Source of the DNA: Cristatella mucedo
Lineage: Eukaryota > Bryozoa > Phylactolaemata > Cristatellidae
Direction: 5' to 3'
NCBI GenBank assembly: GCA_009760855.2
Contig: WPIO01000119.1
Coordinates: forward strand, 800,001 to 864,000
Length of the DNA: 64,000 nt
The translations under genes and the position numbers were made by a program. This document shows, in pieces, positions 1 to 30,571 of this stretch. The notes below the pieces were generated by a model. It saw only the letters and a program-made list of their open reading frames with translations. It was not told where the DNA came from and did no database searches. The first letter of the stretch is position 1; each line of letters begins with the position of its first letter.

Positions 1-189
1 TATGGAGTTTACAGACAGAAATGCATTACGTAGATGTACAGGATACTTTCATGCAATCGTTATATTTATATTTATATAAGGCCGGCAGTTTCTTTGGTGA
101 ATTGCCCTGGTTCCGGCTGCGTTTTTAAGCTTTCGGTATTCTAAATAAAAGTAGAGCACCTGTGGTTCTTGGAGTAACCCTTGGAGGCT

Positions 190-318
190 TAGTGTACTGT
201 TTCGAATTACGTTAGTTGTTCTTTGAGGTACAGGCTAGGTCATGGGCTTGAGTCCTGTAACATGTGTGAAACACCTGAGAAGAATAAGTTCTCTTATGAT
301 GTTATACAAATTAAATAT
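190..318 (+). repeat. SINE II copy (tRNA-like head, LINE-A-like tail)
   Basis: It has a head with GGGCTTGAGTCC (a B-box-like stretch), the family body CATGTGTGAAACACCTGAGA, and the tail TAAGTTCTCTTATGATGTTATACAAAT. The tail runs straight into the ATGT microsatellite. The A-box half is poorly kept. Confidence 0.65.
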
Positions 319-485
319 ATACATGTATGCATGCATGTATGAATGTATGTACGTACGTATTTATGTATATATGTATGCATACATTTATGTATATATGCCT
401 ATGTATACAAGTATTATGTATGTATGTATGTATGTATGTATGTATGTATGTATGTATATATGTATGTATGTATGTGTATATGCAA
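316..485 (+). repeat. ATGT-type microsatellite
   Basis: The stretch is dominated by imperfect, then perfect (ATGT)n units, cleanest at about 415-470. The open frames across it (Met/Tyr/Val/Cys repeats) are by-products of the repeat and not genes. It lies between a SINE II tail and the 3' end of a LINE-B. Confidence 0.95.
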
Positions 486-489
486 GTAC

Positions 490-2450
490 ATATGTATTTC
501 TGTCTGTAACCCCATACAGCCACAAAGACCATGCGGTTCTTATGCAGTAGAGTTGTCTGTAGCACTCTAAAAGCCCGAGTTGCTGTATGTATGCATTCAG
601 TACCCAACTGACTTCATCTCAAACTTTAAAGCGAATGCAAGGAGCATAGCTGGGTCAGGGGAGCAGTGCAGGTAGTGAGTAATAATAATAAAGCACTTGA
701 TAAAGCACCCTTAGAGAACTCAGTCACTTTCGAGGAGCTTTACATTTGCTGCAAAGGTAAGCGCGATTGAATGGTTAGTAATAGCTTGCTTGATAAACAA
801 CACAAACAGCCTGGTTAGGGGTGACATTCACAGGTTCAGCATGCAAATGTGGTTAGTGGCAGCATGCACAGTGTCAGCACCCACAAGCACAAGAAGGACG
901 AATCACAGTGACCTACTAAATGCTGCCCTAACTAAATGTTGTTAAGCTCTTTTTAAATGTGGTCATATCAGGGGAAGTTCTGCCGCAAGTCGGGAGGGAG
1001 TTCGAGGCTTTGGTAGCATACGAACTAAATGCATGATCTCCAAAGGATTTGAGGTTTGTACAAGGCATTGGTAAGCTGCTTAATTCCAAAAAGCCGGTTG
1101 TACGATGCTTAGCCTGGTGGGGAAAAGATCAGAGAGTAGGCTGGAGCTAAAAAATTAAGTGATCTAAATGAGAGCGACAAAACTATGAAGTCAAACCGTT
1201 GCTTGACTGGTAGCCAGTGCAGGTCGGCGAGAAGTGGTGTGATGAGGCAACTCTGAGGTTCACGACAGACAAGCCTAGCTGCAGAATTTTCATTTAGGTG
1301 TAATCGCCTGATTGCACAAGCCGGTAGACCAGCAAGCAGTAAGTTATGGAAGCCATGACGGGATTTCACGAATGCATGGACCAACTAAATAAGCCCGAAT
1401 TTTAGCAATGTTATGTTGCTGATAGGAAGCAGACTTGTCTATGGAGCTGACAAGGTTGTCTCATGAGAGATTGATCACTTTGGAACATGACATCTTGATT
1501 TCGAGCTCATTCAACTGGAGATATGCTGGCGGAGCCAATTTTGAGCATCAACCTTTCCTATTTCAGAATTACACTGGGTTTGCCCATAACTAGTAAGTTA
1601 GTTCTATCATCGGTCAGTTTTTGGAAATTTGCCACCATCAATATGGGGATATCATCAATACATGCTGCAAGTGAGTTGAGAGAATTCGAGATGCTTGAAG
1701 TCTGGGAGGGATCAAAACAAAGGTACAGCTGAATGTGATCCCCATAGAAGTGAAAGGCTATAATGTGCTTGGTAATCACAAAAGCAAGAGGGGAAGCATA
1801 AACCGTAAAAAGAACGAGACCTAGCACGGAGCCCTGAGGTACCCCACATTTCAGAGGTACCTCAGATGATCTTTGTCCCTTTACGTCAATACTCTAGATT
1901 CACCCACTGAGATAGGGCCTGAACCATTGCAGAGCGGTGCCAGTGATGCCCAGGCGATATGAGAGGCGCTCTAGAAGAACTTTTTAATTGATAGTTTCAA
2001 AGCTACCGAGTGGTTGAGCAAAAATAGTAGAGACACTCTACCTATGTCTGCATTCCTAGGCAGGTCGTTGTACACCCTATGTAATGCTGAGTCTGTGGAG
2101 TGATTATCTCTAAAGCTAGACTGGAACTTACTAGTGAGGTTTGGAGTTTCAATATATGAGTTCAGCTGGTCCACCACGACCCGTTTCAGTGTCTTTGATA
2201 GGAATGGTAGAAGGGAAACTGGGCGGTAGTTGCTCAAGTTCACTTGATATAGCGTCGCTTTCTTGAGAAGTGGCCTGACTACAGCCTTTTTCAAAGGTAT
2301 CGTAAGGTATCTTTTTTGAAAGGTATCAAATAGCAGAGAAATAGCAGCTCAATTCGGTCGGAAGGATGGGCCATAGTCGGCAGAAGGAGAGCAGAGGGCA
2401 TTGCACAAGAAATCTTCCTGTCAGAAGAGGTCATGCAAATGCCTCATTGG
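490..2450 (-). mobile_element. LINE-B relic, 3' end, split by a LINE-A copy
   Basis: Bases 490-680 match the LINE-B 3' end seen at 25155-25355 (CACAAAGACCATG, TAGTGAGTA). Similarity resumes at about 2331-2420 (GCAGCTC, GCCATAGTCGGCAG). The LINE-A copy at 681-2328 sits exactly between, so LINE-B was there first. Beyond about 2450 I cannot follow the element. Confidence 0.6.
681..2328 (-). mobile_element. LINE-A copy (CR1/L2-like), 5'-truncated, inside LINE-B
   Basis: Its 3' tail (AATAATAATA, then AAGCACTTGATAAAGC) starts next to LINE-B sequence. Reverse-strand fragments carry the RT (NYRPVSLLPFLSKTL) and the C-terminal motif [12 protein letters not shown]. The catalytic box has decayed to YGDH instead of YADD, and several stops and shifts are present. 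It begins just upstream of the RT at CCTTTCAAAAAAG, with a short local duplication at that junction. Confidence 0.85.
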
Positions 2451-2739
2451 CAAGATGCATTAAATGAACCGGCAAGGTACGCCATCAGAAATCTGTGGCT
2501 ATGTATGAAATGTTTGGATGAATTTGCTGTTTGAGCAGAACCTCTATAGTTCTTTCTTTAAGCAGTAGGTGGTAAGCTGTTGTGCAAGTAAGGGTGCCAG
2601 TGTAAAATTATGCGTTCGCTTAGCTTGGTCATAATGCCTGCCTATCAGCAACCAAGACCGAGTAACCCTACCGTAATTGGTGAGGTTAGAATCCACGAAC
2701 AAGTCCAGGACCCTTGGGCTGAGTGACATCTGTAGTTAA

Positions 2740-3752
2740 AAGCTATAAAGTTAGTAGCTGCTTAAATAGCTTCCGGAAACAAGAGGCACCAGTTCTCATC
2801 CAGATGAAAGTTCCTCCCTGGAAGCACTGGTGGCCAATTTTGTGTTGTAAAGTTTTGATTGACATATACCGTGAAATGAAATTAGTAAGGAAAACTATCT
2901 TGCCTACAAGCTATGCGCAATCATGAAATTGTTCATAAAGAAACTTATAAAAGTATATGCTTTTATGCCCTGTATTGCTAAGAATTTTCATTTATTTTTT
3001 ATGGTAGTTTTCATAGTAGAGAGAAATTTCATAGTCTATCACTGCAGATTCCGATGACTTTTCCAAATCTTGCAGAATGGATTAGCACATGTTGCTTCTG
3101 AGACTCGTGATGTTTATAAGCTTGTTTAATGTGATCTACTACGGTACTTGATATTATGTATTGTGTCGCTGAAACCAAATACCAACAGGTAAACTCCGAT
3201 TGGTAGCATCTTACCACATCCAATATTTGTTCATTCAACTGTTACCTGGCCCTGTAATTCGACTACAAGCTTGAGGACTTTATCGTCTGTGTGTTGTCGC
3301 ACTCCTTTGTAAAGATGATACAATGCATTTGATTAAGCCTTGCTTATCTTGCAAAGTATTTCCACAGAAGATTTTAATTTTAGTGATGTTAAACAAATGA
3401 CTTATGATAGTCATTCAAATGTGATTGTTTTGCAGTCAGCACTTTCGAAATCTATTACTTTTCGTCATACGTTTTACTGTATGTTGAAGTCTTCCATTTT
3501 CTCAACGTAATGTGCCACTTGGTTTGCCACCATTTTTAAAGTGTATTGTCTGAAACTGCTAACTTTGTCACACAGCAACCATTATTTTCCGCTTATATTT
3601 GCTAGAGACGGTTCTTGGTACTGTTGAAATAACTTAACTCATACGAGTTGTAGGTACATTATTCATTCGAAATAGCACCCGTGATCAGTTCAGCACTTTT
3701 AAGTCTGTTTCTTGCTACATTAAACAAAGTAGCTTTTCTACTGAACTGGCAG
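2740..3752. other. No gene recognised upstream of exon A
   Basis: AT-rich single-copy-looking sequence with short chance frames. No earlier Ig exon with a good acceptor and donor was found here, so the upstream exons of the gene are probably before the window. Confidence 0.4.
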
Positions 3753-21861
<18,109 letters not shown>

Positions 21862-23450
21862 AACTGCTGTTTTCATTATATCATGTGCAACTTAAATGGG
21901 GTATATTGTTTGCAGAATCTTGAAGACAAGTTTTACTCTATTTTCCTGCAGAGTGCCCATGAATGTAGCCTGGGCAAGTGACCTTTTTGTGTTGGACAAC
22001 CGTGCACGGTTGTCCTCATGCACCTGAACTGGCCCTCGTTTGCAGCCAGACACGCTTTTGGGGAAACTGCTGGTTATCTCCAGGTGTATGTATCCAGAGT
22101 ATAAGAATTACCTTCATTAACAAGACTCGTTTGCCATGTCGGGATATCCTTCCTAATGTCATTCGGTTTGAAGGCATCAGTTTTGCCTTGTAGTGAAGGT
22201 CAGCGTGGGCGCAGCTTATGACAGCCGAGCAAATTAAGAAAAACTAAATCGCATGCAGTGTGGGTTCCGACAGGGTCGTGGTATCTGACAAACCGTACCT
22301 TTCTGCACCACCGGCTTATAGATTCCGATTGCTTAGCTATGCTTGCAACAAATGTTTGGTCGTGGAATGAACTCAAGGCCGAATGATTTGGTTCCTGGAA
22401 AGAGGTGGAAGCAGTAATCCATGTGTGTTCTGATCGTTGTCGGTTCAAGCTGTCAGCTTTTTGTACACCCCCTTTTCGCAGCATACGTTTTCACTGGGGA
22501 TGTCAGCAATGAGGGTGCACAGTCTTGTCAGTGAAAAAACTGGTTTGCTACAACTCTCACATCTAAAAAGTCTAGTATATCTTGTTTCTTTCTTGCTCTC
22601 CTTTCATTTACTTTTCTTATTTTAACATTTGCCTAGCAAATACCTATTTAGTTTCATCATGCTTGAATGATCCTGGAACAACAACTGCCTTTTTTTATTC
22701 ATTCATCATAGAAATTGGTGTATATTTTTTAAGTCGTCTGAACTAATGGGTGCTGCTCACTAGTGTTTTTGATGATAAAGTGAGAACCATGAAAGTAGCA
22801 GTTCAGGATGGCTTGAAGGAGTTGGCCACAATTAGCGGCCGGCGAGTAGGTCACACTCATGTCAGTTAGGCATAAATAATGAAAGCATTGAAAGCGATCA
22901 GGTGTTCATGCACTTAATTGGCTGCAGGTACCCAGTCACTTTGAAGCAATTTTTAAAGTGGTCTTCAGTAAGACTTTTTACCCACAAACTAGGGAAGCAA
23001 CGACTTTGTTGTCTGCTTTGGACTGTCACGGTGCTGGTGCTTTATCACTTGGGCATTATGCATGCAGCTTCATTCACATATACTCTCCTGGTGTTTCACC
23101 CTGAACTAAGCAGTGATACAAACAATCCAACAGGTTCATTCTGGCAGTCCACAGCCAGGATTGAAGCCGGCACAAATAATTGGCAAGCTCACTCCTACTG
23201 CAGGAAGGTCCTCATTTCGATAACTAAAACCAAAACGAATAGCAGATTGAGCAAAGTTAAGTATTGTGTGCTGCTCTATGGCAGTAGCCTGAAATAATAC
23301 CGACTACATCCTTACGAAGGCTAAAGCACAAGAGCCGTTGTCTGAAAATTAATGCAGTCTTTTGGGCATCGTCAGGGTATTCCCAATAAATCGCCAGTAT
23401 CTCGAGTTAAGTCCAGCTTTCTGAAGACAGTGTTGTAAATGGTGTTATCC
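21862..23450. other. Downstream of the Ig gene, no gene recognised
   Basis: Contains a 22-base perfect palindrome (21994-22015). A reverse frame of 94 codons at 22200-22484 and a forward frame of 131 codons at 22902-23297 have no motif I know. No canonical AATAAA was seen close after the Ig gene stop. Confidence 0.35.
21994..22015. repeat. Perfect 22-base palindrome
   Basis: Arms GGACAACCGTG and CACGGTTGTCC meet with no spacer, about 130 bases after the stop of the Ig gene. It could form a cruciform in DNA or act as a dimeric protein site; chance is also possible. Confidence 0.7.
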
Positions 23451-23462
23451 TGAATCGTATAC

Positions 23463-23613
23463 GGTGGTGACTATGGCTGTCATCTATAATAAGGTACTTG
23501 AGATCGAGGGTGTGAATCATATACTGGGCGATCCTTAATGGCCAACGGCAAACAGTGATGGTAGCCGTTAAGGCTCTTCTGCCACTATAGAAGAAAAGCT
23601 GTTAGATTAGCTC
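23463..23613 (+). repeat. SINE I copy, diverged
   Basis: GAGATCGAGGGTGTGAATC in the B-box region is followed by TGGGCGATCCTTAATGG, GATGGTAGCCGTTAAGGCTC, TTCTGCCACTATAGAAGAAA and AGCTGTTAGATTAGCTC. It is older than the other copies. Confidence 0.65.
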
Positions 23614-23984
23614 ATATTTAACAAAAAGTCCAAACTTGGACCGAGTGGAAGTTCAAGATCGATGATGGCTTCACCAGGTCATTGCTTAGCCTCTTCAGTG
23701 AGCAAGATTGGCTGTGCTTCTGCCGCAATGTGACCTGTCTATTTGAGGTGATAGGAATAATGTGTAACCAGAGTGCATTGCTCATATATTGGTTAGTGTC
23801 AAAGTATTGCTCTGGCTTTTGAAGTATAGCTTCTTTGGGTTGGTTATTGGATATTTTAAAATGGAGCTATATCGGATGGGCTTCTCAAGTGGCTTCGTTA
23901 GATCTTATTATATTTGCCTACTGAACAATCCGGACAGTGTGCAGCACTACACTATAGGGACTTGCAAAGGGGACCAGTATCTGG

Positions 23985-24440
23985 CAGTGTCCTCAGAGAA
24001 AATCTCTTTATAGGCGCTTTAAAACAGCTGCAAAGAAAGCATCATTGATGGTTAGTGATGATATGCTCAATGTCAACAAGAATAACACAGTTGACATGTA
24101 CGAGTTGATATGCATAGGGTCAGCATGCAAATATGGTGAGTGGTAGCATGCACTGCATCAGCAGGCAAAAGACGAATCACGAGGGCCAACTAGATGCTGT
24201 GGTTATAGGTATTGTATAGCAAAGCTTCATTTTAATGTAAACAAGTCAGGAGATGTAATGTCAGTTGCTTTGGGAGCATACGAACTAAGGCACGGTATCC
24301 AAAGGATTTGGGCTAAGTACGAGGTATAGGTTAGCGATTAGATTCAAAAAAGCAGACGGTACGATGCTTATCCTGGCTGTGAAAAAATCTGAAAGGTAGG
24401 CCGGAGCCAAAGAATAAAGAGAACTAAGCATGGGTGATAG
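23985..24440 (-). mobile_element. LINE-A 3' UTR copy
   Basis: GTCCTCAGAGAAAATCTCTT, GCATAGGGTCAGCATGCAAA and GGAGCATACGAACTAAGGCA match the LINE-A 3' UTR in reverse. It ends within the last coding residues at about 24440, right before the tail of another LINE-A copy. Confidence 0.75.
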
Positions 24441-24517
24441 AACGTTTATAAGAATAATGATAACTATGATGCATCTAATATAGAGCCCTTAGAGAACTAA
24501 ATCCTTTTCTAGGCACT

Positions 24518-24703
24518 TGTTAAGTTTGTGCTGGCAGTCTTTCACAAATCAAGATGGCTCAGGCAGTTGACGTTTATTATGGAGATGCCGAACCTGGCCA
24601 CACGGCCAGCACGCCGGAGTGCAATCAGCTGCTACAAGCAAGTGGATTCGTGGTGTCTCGACCGGAAGAGCTTGGTGGGCAGATGTGCCAGGCAGACCCA
24701 ACA
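24518..24703 (-). repeat. 3' LTR of the Gypsy element
   Basis: 186 bases, from TGTTGGGTCTGCC to CACAAACTTAACA on the reverse strand, next to a purine tract. It pairs with 30391-30571. Confidence 0.85.
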
Positions 24704-25154
24704 TCCTCTCTTCCAATTATTGGCCGATAAAGCGACGGTCTCACGGAACAAATTCCTGTAGGAATGTAGGACTGTGTCCTTGTTTTACGTGAGTAAATTT
24801 GCTCAGTGCATGCCGGCTTAAGTCGGTGGCGCTGCTATCCGAGACAAATCCGGCTGCACCCTTCGATGCCTCTGCCTCCAAATGTTCACGGAGGCTCTCT
24901 GTTGATGGTGTGTTGTAACACCATTATTGTCAGCAGTTTCCGTAATTCCTGTACCATACCAGGTCTTCATTTGCATATCTGCAAGGCCTTGTTAGAGATG
25001 AAGGTAACGCAGCACCTTCAGTGGCCAGACGAAGCAGATCCAGGCATGTGCACAAATTTCGTCCCTGAAGTAACTGCGATGGATTGAACCAGGTCGAAGC
25101 TTTCTCGGAGGAGCAGTACTTTAGCAGGAACTGGTCAATGCGTAACTTTTGACT

Positions 25155-26220
25155 GGAATGTAATGTATCTCCGTCTGTGACGCTACAAAGTCATAAAGAC
25201 CATGTGGGTATTAGGCAAGAGAGTTTTGTATAGCGCACTCACAGCCAAAGCGGCTTTCAGTACGCATTCGGTAGCCAACGGACTTCGTCTCGCGCAGCAA
25301 AGAGAAATTGGGAAGCATAGCAGAGTCAGGAGAGCAGTTGAGGTAGTGAGTAGCATAGAAGCAGCAGCTCAGGACTGCTGAAAAAGATGTGCCATAGTCG
25401 GCAGTAGGAGAATATTTGTCGTTGCATAAGAATTGTGGAAGCGAGTTCCACAGTCTAGGACCTGCAGAGCTAAAGCTTCTGTCGCCTACTGTCTTTAAGC
25501 AGAGGATGGGACAGCTAATTTATTGTCCACACAGTACCTCAGGGCACGAACAGGCTGAAATTGATGTAGCAGTCCAGCTAGGTACAAAGGAGCCATGCCG
25601 TGGCAGGCCTTGCGGGCTAGCCTAAGAACTTTGCTCTGTATCGTTTGGTCAACCGGCAACCATCCTAGCTCTTTCAGCAAAGAAGACACGTGCTCAAACA
25701 GCTGGGACTTGAAGACCAGCCTTGCAGCCATATTCATAGTCCACTGTAGTGGCATAATAGCTTTCTGTGGCAGCCCAGCCAAAAGGGAATTACAATAATC
25801 AAGCCGAGACAGAACTAAAGAGCTAGCTAAATTTTTTTACAAGCCACTGTAAGAGACAGCTCCTAATCTTGGATAGGGATCGGGTGTGATGGATAGCTGT
25901 AGAGGCAGTTCTTCTAAAGCTTTTGAAATTGAGGCAGCTGTCGATATGACACCTACATTACGAGCATGTGGTGAAGGTCGCACAATAGCATCACCTATTA
26001 GAACAACAAAGTCTTTTTATCCCGCTACACGCTTAGGCAGTCCTATAAGCAGCAGTTCGGATTATCATCATTTAATTTCAAGAAGTTTTCCGACATCCAG
26101 GATCGAATATCTGTAAGGCAAGCATTCAGTTTCTTAGTTGCTGCAGCAGATTCCGACGGTTTAAATGACAAATACTACTGAGTATCGTCAGCATAAAAGT
26201 GATATCCTATTCCATGGGCC
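25155..26220 (-). mobile_element. LINE-B copy inserted in the Gypsy element
   Basis: In reverse it begins inside the RT ([12 protein letters not shown], with the YADD box), continues with [12 protein letters not shown], then an open C-terminal frame (MNMAARLVFKSQLFEHV, LLKELGWLPVDQTI, LLHQFQPVRALRYCVDNKLA) and ends GACGGAGATAC. The C-terminal plan is CR1/L2-like but clearly distinct from LINE-A. A stop follows ADDTQ. Gypsy sequence lies on both sides. Confidence 0.85.
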
Positions 26221-29200
26221 TTAATCACTTGCACGAGCTGCATGTGTCTGCTTGAAAGTTTGCACAAAGGGCTCAGCTAGTCCATTGCTCTGTGGATGAT
26301 AAGGTGCCGAAAGGAAGTGCCAGATGCCGTCATCCTCCAGGAAGCTAGCAAAATCATGAGATGTGAAATACCGTCCGTTGTCAGCCACAATTACCCTAAG
26401 TAGACCCAATCGGGCAGAGAGTGTCCGTGCCAGACGTTGCCTCTCTCATGCAGAACACACCCGAGCCACTTCAAGAATGCATGCACAACTATTAGGAAAT
26501 AGCGGTTGTCAAATGGCCCGGAAAAATCAATGTGATACGTTACCATAGTCCTGCTGGGTCACTCCACTTATGCGAGGTTTCTGGCGGTGTATGTCTCACT
26601 CGCTTGCAATGAGGGCAACTACGGCACAAAGATTATATGTCACTATCTATGCCCAGCCACCAGACGTAGTTTCTAGCAGTCGCTTTCATTTTAACTTTGC
26701 CGAGATGGCCGTCGTCAAGCTCCTGCAAGATTTGGTCGCGTAGGGAAGTGAGTATGATTATTATTGTGCCCCGAAGACGACACCCATCATGCATTGCCAG
26801 TTCATGTCTGCAGTTGTAGTATGGGCTCGTGGCTGGTGATGGATTTCTTGCCGGCCATCCCCTCATCGTTGTGTCGTGAGCATCAGACATCGTTGGGTCG
26901 CTTCTGAGTGTTTTCCAAACCGCTTGCATAGTCACAGGAAGCACAGCAAAATGATCAATATGATCAATGATCAATATGGAACAAGGTGGTCTCAGGACAG
27001 GGGTCATACTTATGTGGCAATTGTAGCCGTGACATAGCATCAGTACTGTACTCGATGCTATATGTGTATGCAGACAAGACCACACCCCTACACTGCATAG
27101 GCATGGCAGCGATAGGCCGAATGCCGGTCTTAAGTCCAATAAAAGAAATAAGTGGGCACCGATCGGTTAGCAGAAAGAACTTCTGCCCATACATATATGG
27201 ATGAAACGCATAAAGCCGAAAATTAAAGAGAAGGCCTCTTTCTCAATCTGTGAATAGTTTTTTCTCACTTGTGGATAGCGTGCGGGAAGCAAAAGCTATG
27301 ATTCTCTCCTGTCCGTCTGCGAATCGATAAGAGAAAACAGCACCCAGTCAATAAAATTATGCGTCACAAGCTATCTTGAGAATTTCCTTGGGGTTGTATG
27401 CTGCTAGAATGTTTTCAAGAGCCAATCCTCTCCTTAACTTTTGTGAAAGCCTGTTGGCATCGAACAGTTCATAGCCATTTGCTTTAATTTCAGAGCAATT
27501 CGTACAAGGGGTGCAAGACCTGTGCCAGGTTGTGTAAGAACTTGTGATAGTATTGCACAATTTCTATAAACGACCGGAGGCCAGTGATGCCTGTTGGTGG
27601 CTGGCCTTTTTATGGCTGCCACTTCATTTCCAGTGGGGTGCATGCCGTTCTTGTCTATTTGATGCCCATGGTATACAATAGAAGGTTTTAAGAAGGCATA
27701 CTTCTCTCTGCTTACACGGAGGCAAGCATCTTTCAGTTTTGCCAACATCAAAGCCAATTAATGCACGCGGGAAGTTCAAACCTTCCCTTCACAAAAATGT
27801 CATCCTGGCAGCACAATACACCAGGCCGTCCAGACAGCAAATGATCCACTGCCCTTTGACGAATAGCTGGAGCAAAGGCCACACCAAACGGCAAGTGGTT
27901 GTATTTAAACAAACCCTTCTACATAGTAAGAATGACAAATACTTCAGATGCTTCTTCAAGTTCTATCTGCATAAATGCTCGGGATAGGTTCAGCTTTGAA
28001 AACAAGGACCCACCATTTAGTTTCTCCTGTTAGTCGTCAATCGAAGGCATTTGGTATAAATCAACTATTAGCTGTGAGTTCAGCCCTGCTTTGTAGTCCC
28101 TGCAGAGGCGGATCGATCTGAAGGGCTTAGTTACTGGGGCTACTGGAGTCGCCTTTTCGCTCTGCTCGACTCGCAAAATGACCCCCTCAGAGAGCAATTT
28201 GTTTAGCTCTACCTCTAACTTCTGGCTTATAGCAAATGGCACAGTTCGATATGTACTTTGCATGGGTACAGCATTTTCTTGAACATGCAACTTGGTTTGA
28301 CACAGCTGAACCCACCCAGTGTCTGGTGGAACAAATCTTCATGCTGTCGTAGAAGAGCGTTTAAGTCACGATGCTCTGTCAATAAATTCGCAAACCATCC
28401 TGCCGATATTAAGATCAAAAGCCACCATCCATTCTCTGCCGACAAGCATTACGTTGGTTTCGGCAGTGACGAAAAGTTGACCTTGGACTTCCTTTCCTTG
28501 GTATCAGCCTGAGGATGAAGTACGCCAACAAAAGAGATATTTCTGCAGTAATACCGTACGGCCGTAGTGTGATATAAGTAGGCTCCGGGAAAGGTGAGGA
28601 CAGACACGTTTATACTCATGCAAAGACAGTGTATAAATGCTAGATCCCGTATCACATTCCATGCGAACTGTTGTACCTTCAACATGGACCCGTATCTAGC
28701 ATGGTTTGTGGGTCGCGCTTCTCGCAGAATGAATTAAAATGTCGTCGTTTGACACTTTTCTGATGTCCTCTGAGTTGTCTGAATTTGCTTCCCTGGTCTT
28801 TTCTACCGATCGCATAGGATGCCGATCTTTACTTCTACACACTCGTTGAATATGACCTTGTATCCGGCAGATACGGCATTTGCTGCGTAATGAGGGCACC
28901 TTTGCCGTTCATGCTGAGTTGAGCTGCAAGAGGCCCATTCGCGGGCGATTACCCGAGAACACCGTCCGATCATCCTGTCAACGGACAAAGGTTCGTCAGT
29001 CGAATGCTGGAAATCCTTTTCCATCGCTGCAACCTCTTTTTGACACTGCTCTGCCGCTGTCGCATTATCTATTGCTATTTCCAGTGTCAGACTTTTTACT
29101 GTCAATAGTCTTTGCCGAGTAGCATTGCACGAAAGACCACATACCAGCTGGTTTCCCAGAGCTTTCGGCAAGATGTAGCACAGCACCAGCCTGGCTCAAT

Positions 29201-29236
29201 AGCTATAGCATCCTGCTCCCCGAAGGAGCAGCTAAC

Positions 29237-29993
29237 TGATGTCGGCTGGCCTAGCAACCCTATTGTCACTGCGAGTTTTATCAAGGGTAGGGCAGAGCAG
29301 GCAGAAGGTTGCTGCCGGGTGGGGGGAAGTCGGCCGAGAGTTGTGGGACTGGGTGGTGGGTGGCACTTTGAACGATGGAGACGAGTAGGCCGTCCACGAC
29401 AGCCATTGAAAGAAAAGTAGAGACTCAACATCGGGAGAATTCGGTGGACCCCACCGAATGTAGTCGTATAGCGCCCGTGGTTGCATTGTGTGTGTGTGTG
29501 CACGTGGTCCCGGCATTGGGATTTGCCGATGCAAACTAGAAGTAGCTCGGTGTAGTGCGTATGGTATTCCTGCCTTTAAGGTGGAAGCGGAGCCCAGATT
29601 CTCCAGTCAGGGTCTAGGCTCCGCGTCTTATTTGGGTCGATCCCTGCAGTAGACGTATGTAGCCTAAGTGCAGGGACGTATTCCCTCCGTAAGAGTGTTT
29701 GTGGTGTTGTGGGCGTGCGATGAGTGTGGAGATAAAACTGAGCTAGACGCACAGCGACTTTGTGGGCTTGCGAATAAAGCTAAGTAAAATCCCCAATTTG
29801 TGTCTCGTTTTCCTATTCACGCCGCAGACTCACGACCCCCTTTAGTAACGATTTGTAAGTAAGTCAACGCCAGAAACGCTCGTTTCCTGGCGGCCAGCTT
29901 ATTGTTCGAAGGCGAGCACCGATGGGCACCGTAGGTTATGCCACTAGGTAAGCGGCAGATTAAGCCTTTCCCCTTCGAGCCTTCGGCATTACA
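29237..29993 (-). repeat. Solo LTR (TGTAACGCC family) inside the Gypsy gag
   Basis: In reverse it starts TGTAATGCCGAAGGCTCG and follows the copy at 9818 for about 750 bases (AATAAGCTGGCCGCCA, GTCGTGAGTCTGCGGCGTGA). Gag sequence of the Gypsy element lies on both sides. The far end is less sure (29237-29240) and a target duplication was not clear. Confidence 0.75.
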
Positions 29994-30390
29994 AAGAATT
30001 GGTCGAATCTGCAGTGCTGAGCCGAAGACGCAAGGCGGCTAAAAATTCTTTAGCTGTTTAATCTGGTCGTTGATGACGACTGTGGAACATGTAGGTCACA
30101 GAAATTTCCAGCGGTACTGACGTAAGATGGTCCATAAGTGCTTGCGTGAGTTCCAACAGGCTCTTATCCGACGACTTGGCTGGCGATACCATGCTACTCA
30201 GCAGGGCGTATGCCTTAGCTCCGATAGAACTCAGGAATACGGCTTTAGGGCGATCTACCCGAATCTCCTGAGCGATCACGTACTGTGGAAACATATCCAA
30301 GTAATGGCCAAACGCCTGCCTTTCCTTCTCAAAGGAGATGAAGCCTTCGCGGGTTGCCATGGGTAAACAAAATATCCAGCTCGTCACCAC

Positions 30391-30571
30391 TGTCAAGTTT
30401 GTGCGGGCAGTCGCCCACAGATCAAGACGGCTCAGGCAGCTGCCGTTTATTACGGAGACGCTGAGGTCGGCCGCACGGCCAGCTCGCGGGCCTGCAGCAA
30501 CTGTTGCAAGCAATTGGGTCCGGTGTCCCGACCGGAAAAGCTGGTGGGGGATGTGCCTGGCAGACCAAACG
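30391..30571 (-). repeat. 5' LTR of the Gypsy element
   Basis: 181 bases, collinear with the 3' LTR, ending CACAAACTTGACA on the reverse strand next to a primer-site-like TGGTGACGAGC. Confidence 0.85.

Larger units (their letters stand above)
24518..30571 (-). mobile_element. Ty3/Gypsy LTR retrotransposon, old and broken
   Basis: Fossil element with short LTRs at 24518-24703 (3') and 30391-30571 (5'), with TGTT/AACA ends. By eye the LTRs differ at roughly a fifth of positions, so the element is old. In order on the reverse strand: primer site next to the 5' LTR (about 30376-30390), gag from about 30360 to 28700 with a zinc knuckle near 28870, a protease-like region, RT about 28290-27400, RNase H about 27360-26990, integrase about 26850-26221 continuing at 25150-24780, and a purine tract (GGAAGAGAGGA) against the 3' LTR. 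Flanks GCACT and GCGGT are likely decayed copies of a 5-base duplication. A LINE-B sits between integrase parts and a solo LTR inside gag. Coding is broken at many points (about a dozen or more). Confidence 0.9.

Noticed and set aside
242-607. Open frames of Met/Tyr/Val/Cys repeats on both strands
   Set aside because: They come from the ATGT microsatellite; all phases stay open because the repeat lacks stops.
22200-22484. Reverse frame of 94 codons after the Ig gene
   Set aside because: No domain, start context or splice signal that I could support; left as unassigned.
25160-25350. Possible shared tail between SINE I and LINE-B (CGCTATACAAAA)
   Set aside because: Only about a dozen bases match, too few to claim a SINE/LINE pair.
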